Shown here piece after piece: positions 1 through 7,213 of a stretch of DNA of 19,922 bases. Position 1 is the stretch's first letter. Every line of letters starts with the position of its first letter. The stretch lies in contig CAZCWX010000093.1 in the NCBI GenBank assembly GCA_964502465.1, positions 1 through 19,922 on the forward strand. Direction: 5' to 3'. The stretch comes from CAZCWX01 sp964502465. Lineage in GTDB: Bacteria > Desulfobacterota > Binatia > Bin18. The notes under the pieces are model-generated. The model did no database searches, was not told the origin of the DNA, and worked only from the letters and a program-made list of their open reading frames with translations. A program made the translations under genes and the position numbers.

Positions 1-308
1 TTTTCCGGTAGTGCTTCATTTCTGGCTTTCAGCTCCCGCTGCATCTCGACTGCACATTGTACCGCCTCTACCACACTGGGAAACTCGGCGAGCAGGCTAT
101 CGCCACGCGAGCCCACGGCGCGACCACCGTGCTGCTGTACCAACGTGCGCAACAATTCAAGAGCGGGCGTTAAGACCTGGAGCGTGCCAGCCTCGTCGTC
201 GTGAATGCGGCGGCTATAGCCGTGCACATCGGCATGGAGAATGGCGGCAAGTCGCCGTGCGGGTCTTTCTATGGGTAGAGGGTTAGAACTCTCGTCTTCG
301 CTGCTCAC
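1..308 (-). CDS. Class III adenylate/guanylate cyclase, 5' part (runs off window)
   Basis: The reverse strand from a GTG at 308-306 encodes about 102 residues before the window edge; the frame is closed upstream by a TAA, so GTG is the first plausible start. The motif RRLAAILHADVHGYSR followed by DDEAGTL, then RAVGSRGDSLLAEF and EAVQCAVEMQREL, is the N-terminal half of the class III cyclase domain of the common proteobacterial type, in which this domain is often followed by TPR repeats. The two metal-binding aspartates (HADVHGYS and RGDSLLAEF) are present. Such enzymes make cAMP or cGMP from ATP or GTP. The transition-state Asn/Arg half and any C-terminal sensor or TPR region lie outside the window. 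It is divergent from the ThuA-like gene. No strong ribosome binding site is seen; AGGA lies rather far upstream. Confidence 0.82.
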   Translation of the reverse strand, partial: MSSEDESSNPLPIERPARRLAAILHADVHGYSRRIHDDEAGTLQVLTPALELLRTLVQQHGGRAVGSRGDSLLAEFPSVVEAVQCAVEMQRELKARNEALPE

Positions 309-440
309 AGAGGCTGATTATCCTGCCTTCTTTTCGCTTTTGTCAATCGTCGAAAAAGAAAAAGTATCGGCTGGGTGGCTTTCATGAGGATGTTTCGGTA
401 TTAACGGCTTATAGTCAATGGGAACAGGAGGCGTTGTAAG

Positions 441-1274
441 ATGAGCCAGCCTAAACCTATCCGCGTACACGTTATTACCGGCGGGTTCCCTCCCGGTTCG
501 GCTGCCGGGCATGATATGGACTATGCCCGTCTGCGGCTTCTCCAATTGCTGCATGAGTATCCAGACGTGATTACCACTGTGACCAATGATTTTACAGACA
601 TCGCCAAGTGGGTGCCCACAAGTCAACTCTTGATCACGTACGTCGCTGGTCCTCACCCCAACGAGGAGCAGAATCAGGTCATTCGGCAGTGGCTTGAGGC
701 GGGCGGACGGTGGCTCGCGCTGCACGGCACCAGTGGAGGAAAGGCTGTGCTGGTAGGTGAGCAGCGCTACGTCCGCAAGATGGTCAAGGCCAGCCACCAT
801 GCTACCCTGGGCAGCTTTTTTCTCAATCATCCGCCATTGCGGAAGTTTCGGGTCGAGGTCACCGACCGGGGTCATGCCCTCGCCAAGAACTTGCCAGCGT
901 CCTTTGAGGTCATGGATGAACTCTACCTCATTGAGCTGCAAGAGCCCGCGACGTGCCAGGTGTTGCTGACCACAGAACTCGCCCAAGACCCTTCGCCTCC
1001 AGGCTTTGGTTTCGTTTACGACAAAGACACCTCTGTCCTGTCGGACGGCAAGACGCGCGTACTCGGGTATGTCCGTGAGGTAGGCAAGGGCGGGATAGTG
1101 TACATCGCGCTTGGGCACTGTCACTCCTCCCTCAATAACGTGCAGCCCTTTGTGGACTCTAGTGTAAACCCTGCGGGGCAGACTCCCGCACTGTTTCGTG
1201 GTGCATGGGAGACCGAGCCCTTTGAACAATTATTGCGCAACGGGATCACCTGGGGCATAGGACAGCAACTCTAA
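441..1274 (+). CDS. ThuA-like (glutamine-amidotransferase-fold) domain protein
   Basis: A 277-residue protein from ATG 441, preceded by AGGAGG about nine bases upstream. The sequence opens with a beta-strand-like stretch (IRVHVITGG), then MDYARLRLLQLL, LLITYVAGPHPNEEQ and WLEAGGRWLALHGTSGG. That layout and the LHG turn match the ThuA/trehalose-utilisation family, which has a class I glutamine amidotransferase-like fold. Later landmarks are HATLGSFFLNHPPLRKFRVEV, a DELYLIEL segment that fits the family's conserved D-E-Y region, and GGIVYIALGHCHSSLNN near the end, comparable to the family's G-R-V-x-Y-x-x-L-G-H. No signal peptide is seen. Family members often sit in sugar-catabolic loci, but nothing of that kind is beside it here, so substrate and role are unknown. 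Confidence 0.8.
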   Translation: MSQPKPIRVHVITGGFPPGSAAGHDMDYARLRLLQLLHEYPDVITTVTNDFTDIAKWVPTSQLLITYVAGPHPNEEQNQVIRQWLEAGGRWLALHGTSGGKAVLVGEQRYVRKMVKASHHATLGSFFLNHPPLRKFRVEVTDRGHALAKNLPASFEVMDELYLIELQEPATCQVLLTTELAQDPSPPGFGFVYDKDTSVLSDGKTRVLGYVREVGKGGIVYIALGHCHSSLNNVQPFVDSSVNPAGQTPALFRGAWETEPFEQLLRNGITWGIGQQL

Positions 1275-1779
1275 AGCCGGCGTTCTGTGCAAAGCTGAGC
1301 GGCTGGCCGAGAGATAACTGGGACGGCGTAGCGATCTCACCGGCCACTCGAATCTGCTCATCAGTTCAGTATAGTGGAGCAGTCCGCAAACCGCCTCTAC
1401 GAGGCAGGTTATGTAAGTGTATCAATACTGGCGATAAAGCCCAAGTCGTCCCATCTCCCACCCTCTTTTCGCACCCTCTTTTCCTGCGGATATTCACCGG
1501 CACTTTCCTCTGTTCGTCCCAGAATAACCCTGGGCTGCGGGATGAGTGAGGAACTTTTTTTTCTGCCTGCTGTCTATTTATATAAAAGTGCAAAGGAGAA
1601 AACGTCGATGCCACAGCTTCGCGCGCCCCCACCAGGTTTTCTTAGAGGGTGGACACACTTTCATTTCCCACTTTTGGGCAAATGTCGTGTGCCCCAATCA
1701 TCCTGACAGAGGGAGGTATTCAGACAACAAGTCCCTGCCAGGTACCAAGAACAGCCGCTGCAACAATAAGGAGAGAACC
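1275..1779. other. Intergenic stretch of about 505 bp
   Basis: No recognisable gene lies between the ThuA-like gene and the PRC-barrel gene. Open frames on both strands are short and have no familiar protein features. The only items worth noting are an AT-rich segment with TATATAAAAG at about 1580-1589, a 32-codon open frame behind a good ribosome binding site (1608-1706, listed separately), and a weak CCCAG/CTGGG hairpin near 1518-1534. It may be a long leader or promoter region for the PRC-barrel gene. Confidence 0.5.
1608..1706 (+). CDS. Possible 32-residue leader or small ORF upstream of the PRC-barrel gene
   Basis: ATG 1608 is preceded by AAAGGAG nine bases upstream, a credible ribosome binding site, and just after a TATATAAAAG stretch. 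The 32-residue product (begins MPQLRAPPPGF, ends CRVPQSS) is basic and aromatic-rich and resembles no family I know. It ends 73 bases before the start of the exported PRC-barrel protein. It could be a leader peptide or simply a chance frame; the ribosome binding site is the only positive evidence. Confidence 0.22.
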   Translation: MPQLRAPPPGFLRGWTHFHFPLLGKCRVPQSS

Positions 1780-2232
1780 ATGCACAAGAGAGTCACGTTT
1801 ACCGCCGTAGTGTCCATTTTCAGCCTCCTCCTCGCTTCTACAGTCTTTGCCACTGGAGCTGGAGAAGGTATGGAATACGAACAAAGACCCGGATCAACCA
1901 CAGCTGCGGAGCCTGCAGAAATGCAGGGGAAAGAAGCGCGGATTCTGAAGGCCAGTGAGGTCATTGGCTATACTGTCAAGAATTCACAGGGCGAAGAGCT
2001 CGGAGCAATCAAAGAATTGGTGATTGATCCGCAGCACGGACGTATTGCTTATGCCGTCCTGTCTGTCGGCGGCGTCTTAGGAGTGGGTGACAAGCTCGTC
2101 GCGGTTCCCTGGGAATCGCTCACGCCGATGCCGACGGAAAAGAGCTTCAGCTTCAATATCAGTAAAGAGAAACTCGAGGAAGCTCCAGGCCTCGACAAGG
2201 ACAATTGGCCAGATAGGGCCAGCCAGATGTAA
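1780..2232 (+). CDS. Exported PRC-barrel domain protein
   Basis: A 150-residue protein from ATG 1780, chosen because AAGGAG sits seven bases upstream and the product then begins with a clean signal peptide: MHKR, a hydrophobic core to about residue 22, and cleavage likely after VFA (residue 24). A short low-complexity, Glu-rich segment follows. Residues about 45-125 form a PRC-barrel-like domain: LKASEVIGYTVKNSQGEELG, IKELVIDPQHGRIAYAVLS, GGVLGVGDKLVAVPWESL. This is the pattern of periplasmic PRC-barrel proteins found in many environmental proteobacteria, often linked with stress or envelope functions. Partner and ligand are unknown. It converges on the hydrolase gene that ends at 2570. Confidence 0.82.
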   Translation: MHKRVTFTAVVSIFSLLLASTVFATGAGEGMEYEQRPGSTTAAEPAEMQGKEARILKASEVIGYTVKNSQGEELGAIKELVIDPQHGRIAYAVLSVGGVLGVGDKLVAVPWESLTPMPTEKSFSFNISKEKLEEAPGLDKDNWPDRASQM

Positions 2233-2289
2233 GTGGATAGTCACGCATAACTCTTATGAATTGCACCTCTACTGGGCATAGAGATCTTT

Positions 2290-2317
2290 GGGGAGATGCG
2301 ATCGGTCGCGTCTCCCC
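2290..2317. terminator. Strong hairpin between convergent genes
   Basis: GGGGAGA-t-GCGA, loop tcgg, TCGC-g-TCTCCCC forms a 12-pair stem with one wobble, 58 bases after the PRC-barrel stop. There is no T tract on either strand, so it is not a textbook intrinsic terminator, but its place between two convergent genes suggests a transcript-end or stabilising role. Confidence 0.4.
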
Positions 2318-2569
2318 AGTGGCAGAAGTGACAGCAGCCATTTGAGGCTCGGAGTAACCGTGACACGAGCGGAAGAAAAGAGCAAGGAAGGAGGAGGAAT
2401 AAAAACAAACGTAAAGTAAAGCCTAGAGAGAGCGCCAGAAAAGTGTCAAACGATGAGAGAACCAGGTAGACCGCGCGGGCAGGCGTGTTGCTGTTGATTT
2501 GTGCTCTAGCCCTATTTGTTACTCACATAAGCAGGAAGGAGATAAATGTTTCGTTTCAGGTACAGACTG
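2318..2569. other. Gene-free purine-rich spacer between convergent genes
   Basis: Together with the hairpin before it, this makes up about 337 bases without a recognised gene. The sequence is strikingly purine-rich on the plus strand (about 2365-2465). A 32-codon frame from ATG 2546 with AAGGAG upstream runs into the 3' end of the convergent hydrolase gene. I do not call it a gene. Confidence 0.4.
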
Positions 2570-3646
2570 TTAGTGGTGCGTCTCTTTCAAGATACGATTG
2601 ACAAGGATGTTATAAAACTTTTCCGGCTCTTCGGAAGGTGGTAAGTGGGCAGACTCTTCAAACCAAATGAGGGTTTTTCCCTGTGGCGCATCGAGAACGT
2701 CATAGTAGCGTTGGGCGATGATCGACGGCGTATAATAGTCGTGTCTACCCTCAAGGAAATAGACGGGGACCCCGAGAAGCGGGACCTGCTGGAAAAGGTT
2801 CACCGTTTGCAACTCATCCCACAAATTCTTGAGAGAGAAGGAGGGACCCTGGAGCCAGTCGAGGGTGTCAAGAAAAGGAAGCGCTAAGGAAAGCACCGCC
2901 CTTTCATCTGTACCAAAAGAGGAATCCGAATACCTCTGGGCTCGCTTTCCTCCTCCAAACCGTTCCACCCACGCCCGTTCGACAAGCATATCTTTGTAGC
3001 TGCGGTAGGGGGGAGGACCGATCGCCGTTAATTGTTGGAGGGCTCGCTGATTGTCAGTTTGTATCGCCTGCTGACGAGCGAAGCGATAGGAAATTTGCTC
3101 ATTTTCTTTCAGGTTTACTACCTGGCCGATTCCCACATAGGCATAAAAAAGCTCTGGGTGTCGTGCAGCGGTCAGTGCTCCTATGATCGATCCCCATGAA
3201 TGTCCCACAAGGTAGATCTTGGGCACCTGAAAGCGTTTTCTTAAGATCTCGATCAGTTCATACGTGTCGGTAAGAAATTGCTCGATATTCATGGACTCCA
3301 CTGGAATATCGGCATGGTAGGATTTCCCAGCTCCGCGCTGATCCCAATAAACCATGACAAAGTGTTCTTGGAGTTTTGCCTGCGCATCGAAATCGGACAC
3401 AAAGGGAATGATCGGTATACCAGGACCGCCATGCAAAAAAAGCAAGACCGGATTCAATTCATCTTTACCTTGCGTCAAAATCCACTGCTCAAGGCCACCA
3501 AGAGAAATACGGGCCAGAGTATTCATAGGAATAGGCGAGCGCGCGTGACCCTTTTCAGGAACCGGGTTGGACAAATGAGCATGGGAAACGAACGGAACAA
3601 GGGATAACACCGACAGGGCTAGGGACACAACAAGGCTCTTTCTCAT
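2570..3646 (-). CDS. Exported alpha/beta hydrolase, proline iminopeptidase-like (peptidase S33)
   Basis: The start at 3646 gives a 358-residue protein with GGAG eight bases upstream and a signal peptide (MRKSLVVSLALSVLSLVPFV, cleavage near SHA at 21-23). Longer upstream frames have no family sequence. The mature part carries HGGPG (72-76, oxyanion hole), WDQRGAGKS (101-109), the nucleophile elbow GHSWGS with Ser150, EGRHDYYTP with Asp303, and ESAHLPPSEEP with His334, so the catalytic triad is complete. HGGPG plus DQRGxG is typical of proline iminopeptidases and related S33 hydrolases, but many homologues have other substrates. With export predicted, it probably acts in the periplasm or outside the cell. 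It is transcribed divergently from the truncated nitronate monooxygenase. Confidence 0.88.
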   Translation of the reverse strand: MRKSLVVSLALSVLSLVPFVSHAHLSNPVPEKGHARSPIPMNTLARISLGGLEQWILTQGKDELNPVLLFLHGGPGIPIIPFVSDFDAQAKLQEHFVMVYWDQRGAGKSYHADIPVESMNIEQFLTDTYELIEILRKRFQVPKIYLVGHSWGSIIGALTAARHPELFYAYVGIGQVVNLKENEQISYRFARQQAIQTDNQRALQQLTAIGPPPYRSYKDMLVERAWVERFGGGKRAQRYSDSSFGTDERAVLSLALPFLDTLDWLQGPSFSLKNLWDELQTVNLFQQVPLLGVPVYFLEGRHDYYTPSIIAQRYYDVLDAPQGKTLIWFEESAHLPPSEEPEKFYNILVNRILKETHH

Positions 3647-3735
3647 TCGAAGCTCCGCAATAGCAGTGGGGTCGGGTTTTCTACCACGACAAGGGGACGG
3701 CTTCGGATATCCTAGATGGCGCAGAGATGCAACTG

Positions 3736-3780
3736 CTATAGTACATTCCTCGCCTGACGACATTGTCATGTGCACTATAG
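3736..3780. promoter_or_regulatory. Inverted repeat in divergent intergenic region
   Basis: CTATAGT (3736-3742) and ACTATAG (3774-3780) are perfect inverted copies 31 bases apart, in the 256-base gap between the divergent hydrolase and the nitronate monooxygenase remnant. Each arm resembles a -10 element facing outward or inward, so it may be a pair of promoters or an operator. I cannot pair either arm with a convincing -35. Confidence 0.3.
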
Positions 3781-3902
3781 GGTACGTTAACCGGAACAAG
3801 CTATTCTCCCCCTCCACCCTTTCTCTAACCCCTAGCCTCAACCCTCAGCGTTCTGCTATGGTGCCGATCCATACCTCAAGGTCGAAAGGAGGGCTGCCCA
3901 TA

Positions 3903-4085
3903 ATGGCTGACAAGCTGCTGCACCCCCCGCGGTGTGATATGCTTGGCATCAAATACCCAATTCTGCTTGCCGGGATGGGTAGTGCGCCTACCCTGGAATT
4001 TGCGACAGTCGTATCCAATACTGGGGGCCTCGGCATCCTTGGAACCGCAGCCCCAGGACCAACGGAAAGTTTCGCAACCTATTAA
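3903..4085 (+). pseudogene. Truncated nitronate monooxygenase (N-terminal ~55 residues only)
   Basis: ATG 3903, with AGGAGG upstream, opens a 60-residue frame ending in TAA. Residues 7-50 read as the start of a nitronate monooxygenase/2-nitropropane dioxygenase TIM barrel: CDMLGIKYPILLAGMGSAP, then the A-x-VSNTGGLGILG motif. In full-length enzymes (typically 310-380 residues) this is only the first two strands; the FMN-binding remainder and catalytic histidine are absent, and the region downstream is immediately the next gene. I therefore read it as a deletion remnant. Alternatively it survives only as a translated leader for the next gene, whose ribosome binding site lies 13 bases after the TAA. 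Confidence 0.72.
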
Positions 4086-4110
4086 CCACCCCTCACCACA
4101 AGGAGGCACT

Positions 4111-4440
4111 ATGGCTGAGAATTTCTATTCCCCAGAAGGAATCAAGAGCTTACGGAAGCTCCGAGACCTGCGTCCCAATCTGTTCAAGGCGTTCCAAGAG
4201 TTTGACGCCAAAGTGTTTGAAGAAGGGGCGCTGAACATCAAGACGAAAGAGTTGATCGCGGTGGCTACCGCCCACGTCACGCAATGCCCCTACTGCATCG
4301 ATACACACGTGCAGCGCGCCAAAGCTGCCGGCGCGACTGATGAGGAAGTCGCAGAGAGCATCTTCGTCGCTATGGCGTTGCGGGCCGGGGGTTCATTTGC
4401 GCACGGCAGTATTGCCATGCATGCGTTAGAGCATAAGTAG
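4111..4440 (+). CDS. Carboxymuconolactone decarboxylase / AhpD-like protein
   Basis: A 109-residue protein with an excellent ribosome binding site (AAGGAGG, six bases before ATG 4111). Residues 44-65 read LNIKTKELIAVATAHVTQCPYC followed by IDTHVQRAKAAGATDEEVAE, the signature of the CMD/AhpD family: a CPYC (CxxC) redox pair with a downstream histidine (IDTH). AhpD-type proteins are small alkylhydroperoxidase or thiol-disulfide partners; the length matches single-domain CMD proteins. It follows the nitronate monooxygenase remnant by 25 bases and may once have been its operon partner. The CxxC is written with ordinary cysteine codons. Confidence 0.88.
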   Translation: MAENFYSPEGIKSLRKLRDLRPNLFKAFQEFDAKVFEEGALNIKTKELIAVATAHVTQCPYCIDTHVQRAKAAGATDEEVAESIFVAMALRAGGSFAHGSIAMHALEHK

Positions 4441-4459
4441 CCCGGAATCAGAATCCAGG

Positions 4460-4484
4460 GGAGGGGTGACATCTTTCCCCCTCC
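4460..4484. terminator. G/C-rich hairpin between convergent genes
   Basis: GGAGGGG (4460-4466) pairs with CCCCTCC (4478-4484) around an 11-base loop, in the 71-base gap where the CMD gene and the rhodanese gene converge. No T run follows on the plus strand. A shared terminator is plausible but not certain. Confidence 0.35.
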
Positions 4485-4511
4485 TGCATTCTCTCAACTG
4501 CCCGCTGACGT

Positions 4512-5285
4512 CTACACTTCTACAGGCAGATCGTGACGTGCCCACTCCGCATACGAGCCGTCGTATACGCGAACTGCGTATCCGCAGTGTCGGAGAGCCA
4601 GGTAGCCGAGGGCTGCTCGTGGACCAGAGCGGCAGTAAGCGATAATCTGATTGTTATGGTCGATCCCAGCCGCAGCCAGTAGCTGTGTGATCTTTTCAGA
4701 AGGAGCAAGCACGGCATGTGAAGCTCCGATCAAATCACGCCAGACGATATTCACCGCACCAGGGAGATGACCAGGCTTGCCATCCAGGTCACGTGCCCCG
4801 CTATACTCGTCCTGACTTCTGAAGTCGATCAGTTTGACGGGTGGATGAGCCCGGAGTTCGTCGAGTGTCACACGGATCTGTGGATTCACGTGCGGCGTAA
4901 ATCTTTTGGCTACCGCCTCGACGGGCTTATAGAAAACTTCTCGCTTCTCAGCTACCCATCCCTCGTAAAACACCTCGAGCATCCGCACCTCAGTCCGCCC
5001 CAGGTACTCGAGGATCCAGGCAAGCATAGCGCCGTTTTGCCCCTCAGGAGAGTCATAAATCACCGGCAGGGTATTCTCGTCGAGCCCAGCCGCACCAACC
5101 CAACGGGCAAGATCGTCCGGTGGCAACAGTCGCCCCTGCGCATCAAACGCCCGAAACAGCGGCAGATTGACAGCGTTCTGCAGGTGCCCCTGCATGTACT
5201 TCATTGGCCGTCTAGGGTCGAGAAGACGGAGGTTGGGCACAGCAATCCGCTCCGCAACCCAGTCAGCCGAAACGAACGTTATCAC
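4512..5285 (-). CDS. Two-domain rhodanese, thiosulfate/3-mercaptopyruvate sulfurtransferase
   Basis: A 257-residue protein with two tandem rhodanese domains, the normal SseA-type length. The N-terminal domain (about 1-125) lacks a catalytic cysteine: its loop reads YDSPEGQNGA. The C-terminal domain carries LIDFRSQDEYSG and the active loop AYCRSGPRAA with Cys218, then VYDGSYAEW. The second loop residue is Arg, closer to thiosulfate-type loops than to the CG[ST]G loop of mercaptopyruvate enzymes, so thiosulfate is the likelier donor (inference). It starts with GTG at 5285; that G is also the last base of the upstream TAG stop (TAGTG), so translation is probably coupled to the OsmC-like gene. 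It is the last gene of the MetE-like/OsmC/rhodanese operon. Confidence 0.9.
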   Translation of the reverse strand: MITFVSADWVAERIAVPNLRLLDPRRPMKYMQGHLQNAVNLPLFRAFDAQGRLLPPDDLARWVGAAGLDENTLPVIYDSPEGQNGAMLAWILEYLGRTEVRMLEVFYEGWVAEKREVFYKPVEAVAKRFTPHVNPQIRVTLDELRAHPPVKLIDFRSQDEYSGARDLDGKPGHLPGAVNIVWRDLIGASHAVLAPSEKITQLLAAAGIDHNNQIIAYCRSGPRAALGYLALRHCGYAVRVYDGSYAEWARHDLPVEV

Positions 5286-5815
5286 TAGATCGCCTCGAAC
5301 TCAGGAATGATCTGTGTCGGTCGCGCCACGGTTTGGGCAACCGGCGAGCCCTCGTATGCCAACTTCCAGATCTCCCGTAACGTGGCCTCGTCGGCATCAG
5401 CCTTCACAAACAATTTTGCCTTGATGGAAGGATACCCAGGATTGCCAGTCGGGCTGTGTCCAGCCCACTTGAGAATGTTCTCAAAATTCCCTTCCAGGGC
5501 GACCTCCAGGTCGTGAATCTTGATACCACGTTTGGTGGCGTTAATGACAAACCCCACAGTCATGCATGTCCCAACTGCCGAGAGCAGTTGTTCATGTGCA
5601 CTGGCAGCAGAGTCACTGGCATCCAGCCCTTCTGGTTCGTCCATCTCTACGGCATGCTTGCGCATATATGCTTTGGCTTTCAGCCCGCCTTGCCATACAA
5701 TGCGCGACTTCCAGGGACCTGTCACCGCTTGCAGGACTTTCGGATCATCACGCATCGAGTCCAGAATCCCCTGAAACTTCTCCACCCGAATCCCATTCAG
5801 TTCGTTCTCTACCAT
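5285..5815 (-). CDS. OsmC/Ohr-like protein with a single conserved cysteine
   Basis: The start at 5815 gives 176 residues and is preceded by GGGAGGAAAC; the frame is open further upstream but without family sequence. The core has LLSAVGTCMTVGF with Cys84 on the long central helix, then KRGIKIHDLEVALEG and the C-terminal sheet. OsmC/Ohr proteins are thiol peroxidases using two cysteines. Here the second position, normally CPV, reads SPVAQT (Ser157), so the usual disulfide cannot form. It may act as a one-cysteine thiol carrier or have another role. It lies 49 bases after the MetE-like gene and overlaps the rhodanese start by one base, a context pointing to sulfur handling rather than general stress. 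Confidence 0.85.
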   Translation of the reverse strand: MVENELNGIRVEKFQGILDSMRDDPKVLQAVTGPWKSRIVWQGGLKAKAYMRKHAVEMDEPEGLDASDSAASAHEQLLSAVGTCMTVGFVINATKRGIKIHDLEVALEGNFENILKWAGHSPTGNPGYPSIKAKLFVKADADEATLREIWKLAYEGSPVAQTVARPTQIIPEFEAI

Positions 5816-5864
5816 AGCTGTTTCCTCCCTTCCGTTCTCAAATGGCGTTTCACATGTTCCGTTC

Positions 5865-7028
5865 TCAGGCATACTCTTCCCGTAACATTGTTGCTGCTGC
5901 ACTCATCGCTTGCAGCTTGCGGTAGGCAACGTCTGGAGTGTTCACGCAGCGTTCGGCAAAGGTGCCAAAGCCGCAGTCCGGAATGAGTGTGATCTTGTCC
6001 GGAGTAAAAAATTGTAGCACCTGCTTCACTCTCTGCACTATCGCTGCCGGTTTTTCTATCTCATCCGTGCGTGGGTTGACGACCCCAACGCCGAGTTCTT
6101 TTTCATTGCGGTACTCTTTGAAAACCTCTAGTTCTCCAGCGCGTGGCGTGGCCATTTCCAGCACGAGTTGATCAACTTTCATCCGCATGAGATATGGGAG
6201 TAAGGGGCCGTAGTTGCCGCTGAGCAACACTTCTTCCTTACGACTCCAATTTCCTCGGCACACATGGACGCCGAATTTGACTCCCGAGATGCCCGCTACC
6301 GTCTCGTTCATGAGGCTGACCGCGAACTCCAACTCTGCGGTCGGGTCGCGGCGAGAACCCAGCGCGGCACACATAAAGGTTTGCTCGGCTTCGTCTCCGT
6401 ACACCACCTGCGAGAGCGACGGTTCATCAAGTTGAATAAAATCCACACCTCTTTCCTTCAGTGCGAGAATCTCGTCTCTGAGAATCTTGACGACATCTTT
6501 GGCCAGATCCTCACGCGTCGGGTACGCCTGGTCTGAGAGGCCCTCGAACCAACTCGACCGGGTCAGCAGATAAGGCCCAGGCAACGGCATCTTCGTCTGA
6601 CGTGCGGTATGTTGCTTGAGAAAATCCAGTTCATCCAGGGTCAGTCCATCTTTCGCACTGATTTTGTCTACAGCAATAGGACTTTTGATCGCAAAAGCCG
6701 GCACATCCAGTGCGCGCAAGATCTCTTCGAATCCTGCCCGATCTTTCATGTAATCAAGCAGCTCCGACACCTTCATCAGCTTCATACCCGAGATTTTTTC
6801 TACTACGAAGGAGTAAAAATTATCGCGACGGACCTCGCCATCAGTAATGAGGTCAACGCCGGCATCTTCTTGATATTTCACCGCCGCCAGCACCGCGTCG
6901 TCGGCAATACGGTTAAACTCCTCGAAGGAGATCTCATCCGCCTGCCGCCTGCGCAGCGCCTGCACGAGCCAGGGGGGTCTCGACCAGGAGCCAACCACGG
7001 ATACTGGAAAAAGTTTTGTTTGTGCCAT
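5865..7028 (-). CDS. Short MetE-like (cobalamin-independent methionine synthase C-terminal domain) protein
   Basis: A 387-residue protein, about half the length of full MetE (around 750), containing only the catalytic C-terminal barrel. Zinc and homocysteine-site residues are visible: HVC (His255, Cys257), LEMATP (Glu291) and PDCGFGTF (Cys352), with FIQLDEPSLS at 198-206. Such stand-alone proteins are annotated as 5-methyltetrahydropteroyltriglutamate-homocysteine methyltransferase-like; some core-MetE enzymes take methyl groups from corrinoids, and others methylate or demethylate different thiols. Start ATG 7028 follows AGGTAGGGA. It leads an operon with an OsmC-like protein and a rhodanese, so a role in thiol or sulfur metabolism is likely; the substrate is unknown. 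Confidence 0.85.
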   Translation of the reverse strand: MAQTKLFPVSVVGSWSRPPWLVQALRRRQADEISFEEFNRIADDAVLAAVKYQEDAGVDLITDGEVRRDNFYSFVVEKISGMKLMKVSELLDYMKDRAGFEEILRALDVPAFAIKSPIAVDKISAKDGLTLDELDFLKQHTARQTKMPLPGPYLLTRSSWFEGLSDQAYPTREDLAKDVVKILRDEILALKERGVDFIQLDEPSLSQVVYGDEAEQTFMCAALGSRRDPTAELEFAVSLMNETVAGISGVKFGVHVCRGNWSRKEEVLLSGNYGPLLPYLMRMKVDQLVLEMATPRAGELEVFKEYRNEKELGVGVVNPRTDEIEKPAAIVQRVKQVLQFFTPDKITLIPDCGFGTFAERCVNTPDVAYRKLQAMSAAATMLREEYA

Positions 7029-7061
7029 ACACAGTCCCTACCTTTATGAGTGCTGAGCTGC

Positions 7062-7090
7062 TTCATACCACGTCTGCCCTGCGCTGTCAG
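7062..7090 (-). promoter_or_regulatory. Sigma-70-like promoter for the MetE-like operon
   Basis: On the minus strand, CTGACA (7090-7085), a 17-base spacer and TATGAA (7067-7062) lie 34 bases before the ATG at 7028. Five of six and four of six consensus bases match with ideal spacing. Confidence 0.5.
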
Positions 7091-7146
7091 CGTATCTGAC
7101 TGACGTTTCGCCTGTCCTTCTCGTTTCGCTACAGAGCGCTCCCTTC

Positions 7147-7174
7147 TTGACACCCGTACCTTTCGCTGTCTAAT
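7147..7174 (+). promoter_or_regulatory. Sigma-70-like promoter for proS-pyrF
   Basis: TTGACA (perfect -35, 7147-7152), 16-base spacer, TCTAAT (five of six, 7169-7174). The predicted start of transcription is about 33 bases before the proS start codon. It is back-to-back with the MetE-like operon promoter. Confidence 0.55.
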
Positions 7175-7213
7175 CTGCCTCGCAGTGACTCTTTCAGCGA
7201 GCAAGATATACGT

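Noticed and set aside
11..286. Plus-strand open frame of 91 codons
   Set aside because: It is the shadow of the minus-strand cyclase, whose motifs are clear.
318..1229. 303-codon minus-strand open frame
   Set aside because: Fully antisense to the ThuA-like gene; no familiar features and unnatural composition.
2546..2644. 32-codon frame with a good ribosome binding site
   Set aside because: It overlaps the 3' end of the convergent hydrolase and has no protein-like features.
3666..3902. N-terminal extension of the nitronate monooxygenase frame
   Set aside because: The extra residues have no family sequence, and ATG 3903 has a ribosome binding site and the expected N-terminus.
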